A DNA stretch of 21,023 bases from an uncultured Oscillospiraceae bacterium (GCA_944385265.1 CALWWO010000069.1:1-21023), one strand, 5' to 3'. Counted from the stretch's first letter, positions 7,739 through 15,360 are shown. Notes: a model not told the origin generated them from the letters alone. Numbers and translations: made by a program.

Positions 7739-7767
7739 GTATATTTTTCTCTCTAGAGGGCATGATA
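7739..7767 (+). promoter_or_regulatory. Forespore-type (sigma-G/sigma-F) promoter of the SpoIIQ-like gene
   Basis: GTATA (7739-7743), a 17-nt spacer and CATGATA (7761-7767). This fits the Bacillus sigma-G consensus (-35 GHATR, -10 CATNNTA) exactly and resembles sigma-F. No sigma-A promoter is seen here. The predicted start is about 60 nt before the coding region. The fit agrees with forespore expression known for spoIIQ in other spore formers. Confidence 0.55.
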
Positions 7768-7835
7768 CTAGCAAACCCTCTTGTTAACGCGCGGCAAAGC
7801 GCGATATTTTTAAAAATCAAGCGCAGCAGAAAGGT

Positions 7836-8669
7836 ATGATCAGAACTATGAAAAAAAGTAAGTTTTCACAGCGATTAGACAGTTTCGTCGCCGGAAAGGG
7901 CTTTTACATAGCCCTGTTCCTGTGCGTCGCCGTCATCGGCGTCACCTCATGGGCTATCCTTTTCACCGGAAACGACGACGTAGACACTGTAAACACCGAT
8001 GTCATGTATTCGACCCCGGATATCTCCTCCTCCGGCAACAGCTCCTCTGATGAAGACAGTAAAACGCCGGAGAAAAACAGCTCCTCTGACAGCAACGAGA
8101 CGGCAAATACAAGCGGCAACTCCTCAGAGAGTTCTGAAAGCAGTACAGAACCTCCTTCCGATACGAACACTTCAGCCGAGCCTCCCGCAACGGCTGAGGC
8201 AGATGATCCGGCTGTAAACGAAGGCGATACCACAACGCCGGTATCGGCTGAAGACGCCATATACGTCTGGCCGGTCGTTGGCGAGGTCTTGACAGCTCAT
8301 TCTCTTGATACGCTTGTCTATAATATAACGATGGCAGACTGGAGAACGCACGACGGCGTGGATATCGCTGCGGAAAAGGGCGCTACTGTGCTCGCCATAT
8401 CAGGCGGCACGGTCGAAAGCGTATATGACGACGACCTGTACGGCACCACCGTAGTAATAGATCACGGCAACGGTCTTAAAAGCGTATACTCAAATCTCGC
8501 CGCTCTTCCCACCGTTGCGGCCGGCGACAGCGTAACGGTCGGAGAGGTCATCGGCTCCGTCGGCAGCACAGCTATCGGAGAGATAAACGAGCAGTCGCAC
8601 ATACACCTCTCGGCAACGCTCAACGGCGAGAGCGTGGATCCGCTGACTTATCTGCCGGCACAGCCATAA
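7836..8669 (+). CDS. SpoIIQ-like membrane-anchored M23 (LytM) peptidase
   Basis: A 277-residue bitopic protein: short basic N-terminus, one membrane helix (about 22-43), a low-complexity linker rich in Ser, Asn, Asp, Glu and Thr (about 46-140), and a C-terminal M23 domain. The stretch LVYN...DWRTHDGVDIAA is the pattern I associate with SpoIIQ, the forespore protein that pairs with SpoIIIAH across the intermembrane space during engulfment. The zinc ligands of an active M23 enzyme are all present: His172 and Asp176 (HDGVD) and the HIH at 255-257. Bacillus subtilis SpoIIQ is degenerate here, whereas clostridial SpoIIQ keeps the site. The start could be 7836 (ATG one nt after AAAGG) or 7848 (13 nt after it); neither spacing is ideal. 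A general cell-wall endopeptidase is the alternative. Confidence 0.82.
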   Translation: MIRTMKKSKFSQRLDSFVAGKGFYIALFLCVAVIGVTSWAILFTGNDDVDTVNTDVMYSTPDISSSGNSSSDEDSKTPEKNSSSDSNETANTSGNSSESSESSTEPPSDTNTSAEPPATAEADDPAVNEGDTTTPVSAEDAIYVWPVVGEVLTAHSLDTLVYNITMADWRTHDGVDIAAEKGATVLAISGGTVESVYDDDLYGTTVVIDHGNGLKSVYSNLAALPTVAAGDSVTVGEVIGSVGSTAIGEINEQSHIHLSATLNGESVDPLTYLPAQP

Positions 8670-8692
8670 CGGTAAAATTTTACGTTCATCAT

Positions 8693-8728
8693 GCTTGCGC
8701 GGGGACATGTCTCCGCGCAAGCTTTTTT
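8693..8728 (+). terminator. Intrinsic terminator of the SpoIIQ-like gene
   Basis: A long perfect inverted repeat starting GCTTGCGCGG and ending CCGCGCAAGC, followed by TTTTTT (8723-8728), 24 nt after the stop codon. Confidence 0.92.
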
Positions 8729-8729
8729 G

Positions 8730-8758
8730 TGGACATCATCTCCCGCATGTATTATAGT
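8730..8758 (+). promoter_or_regulatory. Sigma-A promoter of the DUF1294 gene
   Basis: TGGACA (8730-8735), a 17-nt spacer and TATAGT (8753-8758), each matching consensus at five of six positions. It begins one base after the T-run of the preceding terminator, so the gene is insulated from the spoIIQ-like unit. The leader is about 35 nt. Confidence 0.7.
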
Positions 8759-8798
8759 AGTATAAATACTTACTAATCATGTCAGCGAGCTGATTTTT

Positions 8799-9062
8799 AT
8801 GACGTTTTATATTATTTTCATCGCCGTTATGAGCGCAGCGGCATTTGCCGCATACGGCGCCGACAAGCGAAAAGCTATTCGGCATAAAAAGCGGTTAGAT
8901 GAGTCGCTGCTTCTGGGACTCAGCGTTATGGGCGGCGCGGCTGGCGCGCTTGCTGCCATGCGTGTTTTTCGCCACAAAACCAGAAAATCATATTTCTGGA
9001 TTATTAACATAGCTTGCCTTGTTTTTTATTGCTGCCTTTTCACCTATCTGCTCATCGTATGA
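8799..9062 (+). CDS. DUF1294 family small membrane protein
   Basis: An 87-residue protein of unknown function in the DUF1294 family. The family pattern is clear: a first membrane helix leading into YGADKRKA, a basic loop HKKRLDES, a glycine-rich helix LSVMGGAAGALAAMRVFRHKT, and a terminal hydrophobic helix. The RHKT motif after the glycine-rich segment is the most diagnostic part. Two to three membrane helices are expected. The ribosome site is weak (GAGCTGA at about 8 nt), in contrast to its good promoter. It may be followed by a weak stem-loop overlapping its stop codon. No functional link to its neighbours can be inferred. Confidence 0.85.
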   Translation: MTFYIIFIAVMSAAAFAAYGADKRKAIRHKKRLDESLLLGLSVMGGAAGALAAMRVFRHKTRKSYFWIINIACLVFYCCLFTYLLIV

Positions 9063-9098
9063 CGCGCATAATCTGAGAAATTTACATTCATGCGCGTC
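9061..9098 (+). terminator. Possible stem-loop at the DUF1294 3' end
   Basis: GACGCGCAT (9061-9069) and ATGCGCGTC (9090-9098) form a perfect 9-bp stem with a 20-nt loop, starting inside the stop codon. A T-run (CTTTTTACG) follows only 12 nt later, so its efficiency as a terminator is doubtful. Confidence 0.35.
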
Positions 9099-9262
9099 TG
9101 TCCGCACGCTCTTTTTACGTTGGCTGCGCCACAGCGTTATATATCGCCCCCAGCGTCTTCCGCGCACATCCGTATTATTGTAAAATCGCCTTATAAATAA
9201 TTCAAAATACGGCTTGATTCCTACATTTTTCGGTATTTTACAACCGCTTTTCCAAAAATAAA

Positions 9263-9279
9263 ATTTTGTATGACAAAAT
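9263..9279. promoter_or_regulatory. Candidate LysR operator
   Basis: ATTTTG (9263-9268), five bases, CAAAAT (9274-9279): a perfect 6-bp inverted repeat containing T-N11-A pairs as in LysR-type boxes. It ends 14 nt upstream of the -35 of the LysR promoter, suitable for autoregulation. Inverted repeats of this size are common in AT-rich DNA. Confidence 0.35.
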
Positions 9280-9292
9280 ATCAGGTTTTATA

Positions 9293-9321
9293 TTGAAAAA
9301 TTATCAAAGAGCCATTATAAT
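9293..9321 (+). promoter_or_regulatory. Sigma-A promoter of the tandem LysR genes
   Basis: TTGAAA (9293-9298), 17-nt spacer, TATAAT (9316-9321): a near-consensus promoter. The transcript would start near 9328, with AAGGAGGT (9358-9365) just before the first ATG. Confidence 0.8.
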
Positions 9322-9372
9322 AATAAAAAGTAATTTCGGCTCTCTGCCTATTTTTATAAGGAGGTCGGGAAA

Positions 9373-10275
9373 ATGACCATTACGCAGCTTATTTATTTCC
9401 AAGCGATTTGCCAGCATGACAGCGTCACAAACGCCGCCAGAAGTTTAAATGTGTCTCAGCCGGCACTCTCAAACTCTATAAGAGATTTGGAGGACGAGTT
9501 TGGACTGAATCTCTTCACCCGCCGAAGCAAACGTCTTGTTCTAACTAAAACGGGCGAATATTTCCTGTCGCGCGTTTTGCCCATTCTCGACAATTATCAT
9601 GAGATCCTTATGGATATGAGATCCCTCTCTAACACAAGAAACAATATAAGAATCGGTATGCAGACATTTACGAGCACCATTATCGCTCCCCGCCTCATCA
9701 CAGATTTTCACAACAAGCATCCTGACGCTGTTTTTGAGACGAAGGAGGGGTCATCTTACCAGATTGCTGAAGCTGTTGCAAGCGGTTTTCTTGACGTCGG
9801 TATAGTAAACCTTCCGTCCATAAAAGAAGAGCAGTTTGAAGTGCAGAAGCTCTATTCTATCCCACTCTACTTTTGCGTATGCAAAGACGACCCTCTTGCA
9901 AAATATACCGAGCTTGATCTTAAGGATATCGCAGATCACCCTATCGTCACAATAGCCGACCGCATGCTTGACACAGGCGGGATAAGTTCCGCGTTTAAAA
10001 ACGCAGGTCTTAAGCCGAATATAGAGGTCACAACATATCAGTATTCAGCTGTTGTGGAATACGTCCGCAACGGTGGCGTCGGCGCTTTCTTATGCAAGGA
10101 GCATATCCAATTATATGACGACATCGTGCCGATATACGTTAAAGAGATCCCCCCCTTTGAGCTAGGGCTTATTTCGCAGAAAAGCGATCACGTTTACGCG
10201 GATACAGCCAACTTTATAGCCTTTGTGCAGGATTGGGTACATGAACATCCGGAGATAGGAGGTCTGCTGAAATGA
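9373..10275 (+). CDS. LysR family transcriptional regulator, first of tandem pair
   Basis: A 300-residue DNA-binding regulator with the standard LTTR plan: winged helix-turn-helix at about 1-60 (SVTNAARSLNVSQPALSNSI is the helix-turn-helix), a linker helix, and a periplasmic-binding-protein-like effector domain from about 90. Length is typical. AAGGAGGT 8 nt upstream fixes the start. Its first 65 residues are identical at 51 positions to those of the next gene, and the reading frames overlap by 4 nt, so this is a tandem duplication translated from one mRNA. No catabolic or transport gene lies divergently from it as is usual for LTTRs, so the target and the effector are unknown. Confidence 0.93.
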   Translation: MTITQLIYFQAICQHDSVTNAARSLNVSQPALSNSIRDLEDEFGLNLFTRRSKRLVLTKTGEYFLSRVLPILDNYHEILMDMRSLSNTRNNIRIGMQTFTSTIIAPRLITDFHNKHPDAVFETKEGSSYQIAEAVASGFLDVGIVNLPSIKEEQFEVQKLYSIPLYFCVCKDDPLAKYTELDLKDIADHPIVTIADRMLDTGGISSAFKNAGLKPNIEVTTYQYSAVVEYVRNGGVGAFLCKEHIQLYDDIVPIYVKEIPPFELGLISQKSDHVYADTANFIAFVQDWVHEHPEIGGLLK

Positions 10276-11198
10276 CAATTACTCAACTGATTTATTTCCA
10301 GACGGTTTGTCTTAAGGAAAGTGTGACACAAGCCGCGTATTCACTCAACGTATCTCAGCCGGCACTTTCAAACTCCATAAGAGATTTGGAGGACGAGTTT
10401 GGCGTCGACCTGTTCAGCCGCAAGAGCAAGCGCCTTATACTTACAAAAGAGGGGCAATATTTTCTGACAAAGATCACGCCGTTTATTGAAGAGTTCTGCG
10501 ATCTGAAAGATATGATGCAGTCTCTCGGAAACGCCCGCAACAACATAAAGCTGGGCATATCTCCGTATGCAAGCAGTGCGATCCTTCCTCAGATCATAGA
10601 CGATTTCCATGCCGTCCACCCTGAGATCGAGTTTGAAATACATGAGCTTATTGACACCGGCATATTTGACTGTATTAAAAAAGGCGTTATAGACATCGGT
10701 ATTACAAACACGAACTCCTTTAATCCCAACAATTTCAATATATACAATATATATCAAACAAAAAACTTCTTCTGCGTCAACAAGAACAACCCTCTTGCAA
10801 AATATGAAGAGATAGACGTCGAGACTATAGGACAGCAAAAACTTGTCAGCCTGTCCCCAAATTACCGCACAGGCAAGGGGCTGTGGCATTTGTTCGAGGA
10901 CGCCGGTATAAAGCCGAACGTCATTTTGCAGACGACTCAGGTATATACGATGATCGAATATATAAACCGCGATCTCGCCGCAGGTTTCCTGCCAGCGGAA
11001 GTTGTTGCAAGCCAGCCCAATATAGTCAAGATACCGGTAAAAAATCTGAAGCCTGTCCCTGTGGGACTGGTCGTCAGCAAAAGCGCGAGAATATACGCCG
11101 ATACGGCAAAGTTCATACAATTTATACAGAGCAGCATCGAGAAAAAGAGCTTATCACCGCGGCGAAACGCATGGCGGTATAGAACGACGTCTCTTTGA
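10272..11198 (+). CDS. LysR family transcriptional regulator, second of tandem pair
   Basis: A 308-residue paralog of the preceding regulator with the same layout. The helix-turn-helix region, including the recognition helix around QPALSNSIRDLEDEFG, is unchanged, so both proteins probably bind the same or overlapping operators. The effector domain has diverged strongly, so they probably sense different ligands. The ATG overlaps the stop of the first gene (ATGA), and AGGAGGT lies about 8 nt upstream within it. The C-terminal tail after FIQFIQSS is longer and more basic (ends RRNAWRYRTTSL) than in its sister; this may be read-through into formerly non-coding sequence. Heterodimers are possible given the shared N-termini and co-translation. 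Confidence 0.92.
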   Translation: MTITQLIYFQTVCLKESVTQAAYSLNVSQPALSNSIRDLEDEFGVDLFSRKSKRLILTKEGQYFLTKITPFIEEFCDLKDMMQSLGNARNNIKLGISPYASSAILPQIIDDFHAVHPEIEFEIHELIDTGIFDCIKKGVIDIGITNTNSFNPNNFNIYNIYQTKNFFCVNKNNPLAKYEEIDVETIGQQKLVSLSPNYRTGKGLWHLFEDAGIKPNVILQTTQVYTMIEYINRDLAAGFLPAEVVASQPNIVKIPVKNLKPVPVGLVVSKSARIYADTAKFIQFIQSSIEKKSLSPRRNAWRYRTTSL

Positions 11199-11310
11199 TC
11201 TGCCCGCAGACTTTTTTCGCGGCGTGCATATCGAGCGCGCATAAGTATAGGCGTACTTGCCGGCGGATATTCCGCAATTGCGGCGGCGCTGACCGATACA
11301 TGTAAAATCA

Positions 11311-11350
11311 AAAATTCCCGCGGCGCTTTATAAAGCACCGCGGGAATTTT
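11311..11350. terminator. Bidirectional terminator between the LysR pair and the PNPOx gene
   Basis: A long inverted repeat, AAAATTCCCGCGG (11311-11323) pairing with CCGCGGGAATTTT (11338-11350), extended inward by GCTTTATAAAGC. It begins with AAAA and ends with TTTT, so it offers a T-run on both strands and can serve the convergent transcripts on either side. Confidence 0.85.
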
Positions 11351-11395
11351 CCGTATAATAGGAAAGCATAGCTTTCCCTCTTTACGCCATGCTTT

Positions 11396-11788
11396 TTAGA
11401 ATTTTACAGTCTTTATCGCTTTGTTCAGCTTCATAAACGTCGCCGTCACGTTTTGGAAATAGAAGACCGTGCAGTTGCCGTCATCCTCGCTGTACATATT
11501 GCGTAAGCTGGGGCACTGATCTAAAACAGCCGTCCTAGCCTCGCGCCGGTCATCCTCGATAGCCTCAGCCTCAACGCGCAGCCACCCGTCTTTTCCCATC
11601 GAGCACAGCTCCACCTTCGGGTTTGCCTTCATCTGTTTATATACGTCTTTTATTTTCCCTGTCTGAGTGTACATCTTCCCCTCAAACTCGGCAAGGGCGC
11701 CGAATGGTCTTACATGCGGCTTTCCGTTCTCACTTGTTGCAAGATAAAAAACATGGGCTTCTTTCAAAAATTCAAATACCTCATTCAT
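11396..11788 (-). CDS. Pyridoxamine 5'-phosphate oxidase-family (split-barrel flavin-binding) protein
   Basis: A 130-residue protein of the PNPOx-like FMN-binding split-barrel superfamily. It begins with a short helix, followed by HVFYLATSENGKPHVRPFG, the characteristic first strands, then KMYTQTGKIKDVYKQM and NPKVELCS, which form the family's second conserved block. The length fits the small stand-alone members; true pyridoxamine phosphate oxidases are larger, so PLP synthesis should not be assumed. Flavin or F420-like cofactor binding is family knowledge. I start at 11788, where AAAGGAG lies 8 nt upstream; the earlier in-frame ATG at 11806 overlaps that ribosome site. It is a single gene, divergent from the S41 protease and convergent with the LysR pair. 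Confidence 0.88.
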   Translation of the reverse strand: MNEVFEFLKEAHVFYLATSENGKPHVRPFGALAEFEGKMYTQTGKIKDVYKQMKANPKVELCSMGKDGWLRVEAEAIEDDRREARTAVLDQCPSLRNMYSEDDGNCTVFYFQNVTATFMKLNKAIKTVKF

Positions 11789-11939
11789 GATATCGGCTCC
11801 TTTCATTGATCTGCTTTAATTTTAGCTTTTTGCTGCAGAAATTTCAACTATTTCCTGCATATCCATTTCAAAATACTGCTTGTCATATTTGAATTTTTCG
11901 TTGTTTTTATGTAAACTGCTTCTTTTTTTGCGCGTTGTG

Positions 11940-11948
11940 TGCTATAAT
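11940..11948 (+). promoter_or_regulatory. Extended -10 promoter of the S41 protease/PBP operon
   Basis: TGCTATAAT: a perfect TATAAT (11943-11948) with the TG of an extended -10. The -35 region (TTCTTT at 11920-11925, 17-nt spacer) is poor, as is usual for extended -10 promoters. The leader to the chosen ATG would be about 90 nt. Confidence 0.6.
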
Positions 11949-12043
11949 GACTTGTAATCGCGTCGCAGCATTCGCTATCAGGCGCAGGCAGTATGTTAAA
12001 CCACATTTTCTCCATTTTACCACGAAAGGGAGTTGTAAATACG

Positions 12044-13255
12044 ATGCGCGGTCTTAAGAATTTTTTCAGCTCTAAAATAGACGTAAAAACCGCATTTGCC
12101 CTTATGATCATAACAGGCGTTTCCGTCTGCATCTGTATGTGCGCTATATTCTACGCTGTATTTTCAAATTTCAGAGCTGATAACAGCGCGTTCTCAAAGC
12201 TTGTCGAAACGGCTTCTATAATAGAAAGCAGATATGTCGGCGAAGCCGATCCCGATAAAATGACTGATTATGCCATAAACGGTATGATCGAATCTCTTGG
12301 CGACCGATGGTCATATTACGTCTCGCTTGACGAGCTGAGCTCATATCAAACAAATGTTAATAACAATTATGTCGGCGTCGGCATAACTGTCGAACGTACT
12401 GAGGATAAAGGTCTTCTTATAACTGAGGTATCAGCCGGCGGCGGCGCGGAGGAGGCAGGCATCGTCTCCGGCGGCTACGTCACGGCGGCGGACGGCACAA
12501 GCCTTATCGGCATGGAGCTTTCAGACGCCACCATGCTTATAAAAGGCGACGAGGGCACTTCTGTCGTCCTCACAATCACCGACGCATCCGGAAAATCCGA
12601 GGATTACACTGTGACCCGCCGCAGGATAGAGATAGACCCCGTCTCGGCAGAGCTTATCGATGACGTCGGATACGTCGCAATATCTAATTTCAACGAAAAC
12701 TCGGCTGAAAGCTTCATAGAAAAGATGGACGCGCTTGTGCAGCAGGGCGCCCGGTATATGGTCTTCGACGTGCGCTTTAACGGCGGCGGAATGGTATCGG
12801 AGCTGTGCGATATGCTCGATTACCTGCTGCCTGAATGTACGATATTCGTGACCGACAATAAAAACGGCGATCGTGAGATAACGGAGTCTGACGCGGAGCA
12901 TCTCGACATCCCGTGCGCCGTTTTGGTAAACGACTCAAGCTACAGCGCGGCAGAATATTTTGCAGCAGTCCTTCAGGAATATGGCTATGCGGACGTCGTC
13001 GGCGTTCCCACCAGCGGCAAGGGATATTCCCAGTCGCCCATAACGCTCAGCGACGGATCGGTCCTCTCACTCTCTACGATGTCGTATTACACCCCGTCGG
13101 GAATAAGCCTTGAGGGCGTAGGAATAACGCCCGACGTAACGCTTGAGGTTTCAGAGGAGGAGTATCTCGCCCTCTATACCTCCACGCTTTCACACGAGGA
13201 CGATTCGCAGCTTCAGCTTGCAATAGAAACAGTAAAATCAAACGCGACAGAATAA
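12044..13255 (+). CDS. S41 family carboxyl-terminal processing protease (CtpA/CtpB-like)
   Basis: A 403-residue membrane-anchored serine protease facing outside: one helix at about 16-40, an N-terminal S41 region, a PDZ domain (about 95-175; NNYVGVGITVERTEDKGLLI at its start) and the protease core. The catalytic Ser301 (in YSAAEYF) and Lys326 (in PTSGKG) are exactly 25 residues apart, the spacing of the E. coli Prc Ser430/Lys455 dyad, so it should be active. RFNGGGMV occupies the place of the usual R.NPGG loop. The start follows AAAGGGAG at 11 nt; an ATG 17 codons earlier lacks a ribosome site. It is 12 nt upstream of a class B PBP gene, so the two are co-transcribed, suggesting a cell-wall or envelope processing role. 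In sporulators CtpB-type enzymes can also signal between compartments. Confidence 0.92.
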   Translation: MRGLKNFFSSKIDVKTAFALMIITGVSVCICMCAIFYAVFSNFRADNSAFSKLVETASIIESRYVGEADPDKMTDYAINGMIESLGDRWSYYVSLDELSSYQTNVNNNYVGVGITVERTEDKGLLITEVSAGGGAEEAGIVSGGYVTAADGTSLIGMELSDATMLIKGDEGTSVVLTITDASGKSEDYTVTRRRIEIDPVSAELIDDVGYVAISNFNENSAESFIEKMDALVQQGARYMVFDVRFNGGGMVSELCDMLDYLLPECTIFVTDNKNGDREITESDAEHLDIPCAVLVNDSSYSAAEYFAAVLQEYGYADVVGVPTSGKGYSQSPITLSDGSVLSLSTMSYYTPSGISLEGVGITPDVTLEVSEEEYLALYTSTLSHEDDSQLQLAIETVKSNATE

Positions 13256-13267
13256 AGGTAATATACT

Positions 13268-15121
13268 ATGGCAAAAAATCATAAACACTCCGTTTTAAAA
13301 CCGGATTCCACCACCTTTGGCAGGATACTGCTGCTTATCGGCATTTTCGGCGTGCTCATATTCCTCATTATGTTTTTAAAGCTCTATCAGCTTCAGATAG
13401 TGCAGGGAGATGAGCTCGGCATGGAGGCTGCGGATCAGCAGATACACGAGGAAACCGCATACGCCTCCAGAGGCACGATATACGACGCTAACGGCAATAT
13501 ACTCGCGATAAGTGCGACAACGTACAACGTATTTATAAGCCCACACGAGATAAACCGCGACAAAAACGACGGCGAGCTTATAGCGCAGAAGCTCTCTGAG
13601 CTGCTCAAGGTCGACGCGGACAGCATACGCCAGCAGCTTACAAATACCGAATCATGGTATGAGATGGTCAAAAAGGGCGTGGACGCCGACACGGCGGAGC
13701 TTATCTCTCAATTCAAATCGGAAAACAAGATAAACGGTATACATTTTGAGACAAGCTCTACGAGATATTATCCAAACAACAGCCTTGCCTGCCACGTCTT
13801 GGGCTATGTCGGCGACGAGGGGACCGGGCTCGCCGGTATCGAATACAAGTACAACGACTACCTTCAGGGTACGGACGGGAACATCATAAACATCACTACA
13901 CGCGACGGCACATCTCTTACATACGCTCAAAGCAGCGCCGTCGACGGCAATGATCTCACGCTCACAATAGATTCTACCATACAGAAAATAGCGGAGGGCT
14001 ACTTGAATCAGGCTGTCATCGATTACAACGTTGAAAACGGCGGCTGCGTCATCGTTCAGGACGTAAACTCCGGCGCAATACTTGCCATGGCGAGCAACGG
14101 CTATTTTGACCCCAACGACTATCAGAAAATAAGCGACGATCTTCTCGCTGAAATCTCTCTTATTGCAGATGAGGAAGAACGGAACAACGCTATCGCCGAG
14201 GCTAGATACACAATGTGGCGCAACAAGGCTCTCGCCGATTCATACGAGCCGGGTTCTGTATTCAAGACGATAACGCTCGCGATGGCGCTTGAAGAGGGCG
14301 TTACAGACGAGAGCCACTGGTACGAGTGCAACGGCTCGATGCGCGTTTTGGGTCGTGAAACAGACCTTCACTGCTCTAACAGAAGCGGGCACGGATGGCT
14401 GTCCCTCTCTGAAGCCGTGCAGCAGTCGTGCAACATCGCGTTTACAAACATTGGACTCGAGATCGGCGCGGAGACATTTTATAAATACTGCGAGGCGTTC
14501 GGATTCTTCGACAAGACGGGTATAGATTTAAACGGCGAGGGCAACGACATATGGTGGAGCGAGGATGTATTTTATGATAAGAACAACCTCTCGCAGCTTG
14601 CCGTCGCCTCCTGGGGGCAGACGTTCGGCATCACTCCGATACAAATGATAACCGCCCTGTCCGCCTCCGTAAACGGCGGGTATCTTATGGAGCCGTATAT
14701 TGTGGAGACGATAACCGACCCTAACGGCGAGACCGTATACCGGCACGAGGATACCGTCGTACGGCAGGTCATATCAAACGAGACCTCTGAGCTTGTATGC
14801 CAGCTTCTTGAAGAGGTAGTCAGCGAGCCTTCCGCCACCGGTCACAGAGCTTATATAGAGGGGTATAAGATCGGCGGCAAAACCGGTACGTCCGAAAAAA
14901 TAGGCACAATATCAGAAGACGGCGAGGAAAAGGATTACCTTGTATCGTTCGGCGGCTTCGCGCCGGCTGATAACCCACAGATAGCAGTATTGTTCATACT
15001 CGATACTCCGAGCGAGGATACAGGTACAGGCGTAGGCGGCGGCACCATGGCGGCATCTCTTACCGCGCAAATCATAAAAGAATCTCTCGATTATCTCGGA
15101 TACGTACCGAATGCCGACTGA
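13268..15121 (+). CDS. Class B penicillin-binding protein (FtsI/SpoVD/PBP2-type transpeptidase)
   Basis: A 617-residue peptidoglycan transpeptidase: short cytoplasmic tail, one membrane helix (about 18-42), dimerisation/pedestal domain beginning with ASRGTIYDANG, and the transpeptidase domain. The penicillin-binding motifs are complete: Ser330-x-x-Lys333 (GSVFK), Ser387-x-Asn389 (SCN) and Lys538-Thr-Gly (GGKTGTSEK). The chain ends shortly after the domain, without the PASTA repeats found in SpoVD and many Gram-positive FtsI proteins. It follows the S41 protease by 12 nt and shares its transcript, with AAAGG for translation. It is not in a recognisable division-and-wall gene cluster here, so a specialised role, perhaps in sporulation or alternative septation, is possible but unproven. 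Confidence 0.94.
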   Translation: MAKNHKHSVLKPDSTTFGRILLLIGIFGVLIFLIMFLKLYQLQIVQGDELGMEAADQQIHEETAYASRGTIYDANGNILAISATTYNVFISPHEINRDKNDGELIAQKLSELLKVDADSIRQQLTNTESWYEMVKKGVDADTAELISQFKSENKINGIHFETSSTRYYPNNSLACHVLGYVGDEGTGLAGIEYKYNDYLQGTDGNIINITTRDGTSLTYAQSSAVDGNDLTLTIDSTIQKIAEGYLNQAVIDYNVENGGCVIVQDVNSGAILAMASNGYFDPNDYQKISDDLLAEISLIADEEERNNAIAEARYTMWRNKALADSYEPGSVFKTITLAMALEEGVTDESHWYECNGSMRVLGRETDLHCSNRSGHGWLSLSEAVQQSCNIAFTNIGLEIGAETFYKYCEAFGFFDKTGIDLNGEGNDIWWSEDVFYDKNNLSQLAVASWGQTFGITPIQMITALSASVNGGYLMEPYIVETITDPNGETVYRHEDTVVRQVISNETSELVCQLLEEVVSEPSATGHRAYIEGYKIGGKTGTSEKIGTISEDGEEKDYLVSFGGFAPADNPQIAVLFILDTPSEDTGTGVGGGTMAASLTAQIIKESLDYLGYVPNAD

Positions 15122-15143
15122 CAAACTTGTAAATACTTAAAAA

Positions 15144-15171
15144 GCGGCAGGCAGATGCCCGCCGTTTTTTT
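15144..15171 (+). terminator. Intrinsic terminator of the S41/PBP operon
   Basis: CGGC-A-GGC-AGAT-GCC-C-GCCG hairpin (one A/C mismatch, 4-nt loop) followed by seven T (15165-15171), about 22 nt after the PBP stop codon. Confidence 0.9.
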
Positions 15172-15292
15172 ACGCCCTGTTTTCGTTAGTATATCTCTTT
15201 TGCTGTCAATATGTCAATTTTCGCTTTTTCGACGTTTTTCGACGCCGTTTATTATTCAAGTATACAAATCTTTGAAAATTGTCCCTTTTCTG

Positions 15293-15321
15293 TTGACAGC
15301 TCCCTCTAGAAATTGTATTAT
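15293..15321 (+). promoter_or_regulatory. Sigma-A promoter of nrdD
   Basis: Consensus TTGACA (15293-15298), a 17-nt spacer and TATTAT (15316-15321). Transcription should start near 15328, giving a leader of about 50 nt that contains the NrdR box. Confidence 0.85.
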
Positions 15322-15344
15322 TATTCTTACTTACACAAGTTACA

Positions 15345-15360
15345 ACACTATATATTGTGT
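15345..15360. promoter_or_regulatory. NrdR box upstream of nrdD
   Basis: ACACTATATATTGTGT is a full match to the 16-bp NrdR consensus (acaCWATATATWGTGT). NrdR is the ATP/dATP-sensing repressor of ribonucleotide reductase genes. The box sits about 18 nt downstream of the predicted start, where binding would block transcription. NrdR boxes normally occur in pairs about 31 bp apart; the position expected upstream overlaps the -10 but has no convincing second copy. Confidence 0.85.

Larger units (their letters stand above)
7502..7835. other. Divergent intergenic region between the ROK kinase and the SpoIIQ-like gene
   Basis: 334 nt without a credible gene. The left part is the kinase leader. On the minus strand TACAAT (7682-7687) is preceded by TG one base upstream, forming an extended -10, but no -35 is evident. 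GCGCCTT and AAGGCGC near 7620-7650 can pair around a 16-nt loop within that leader. The right part holds the forespore-type promoter described separately and a GAGGG/CCCTC pair around 7756-7780. Confidence 0.5.
9099..9372 (+). other. Intergenic regulatory region upstream of the LysR pair
   Basis: No gene seen. The stretch becomes very AT-rich after 9180. It contains an ATTTTG-TATGA-CAAAAT inverted repeat (9263-9279) and a strong promoter (9293-9321), both described separately. Confidence 0.6.

Noticed and set aside
10368..11120. 250-codon minus-strand frame opposite the second LysR gene
   Set aside because: The LysR gene is intact and has a ribosome site; the antisense frame has neither motifs nor a start signal.
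11199..11310. Possible terminator TCTG-CCCG-CAGA followed by CTTTTTT just after the second LysR gene
   Set aside because: The stem is only four bp; the much stronger bidirectional hairpin at 11311-11350 is the better candidate.
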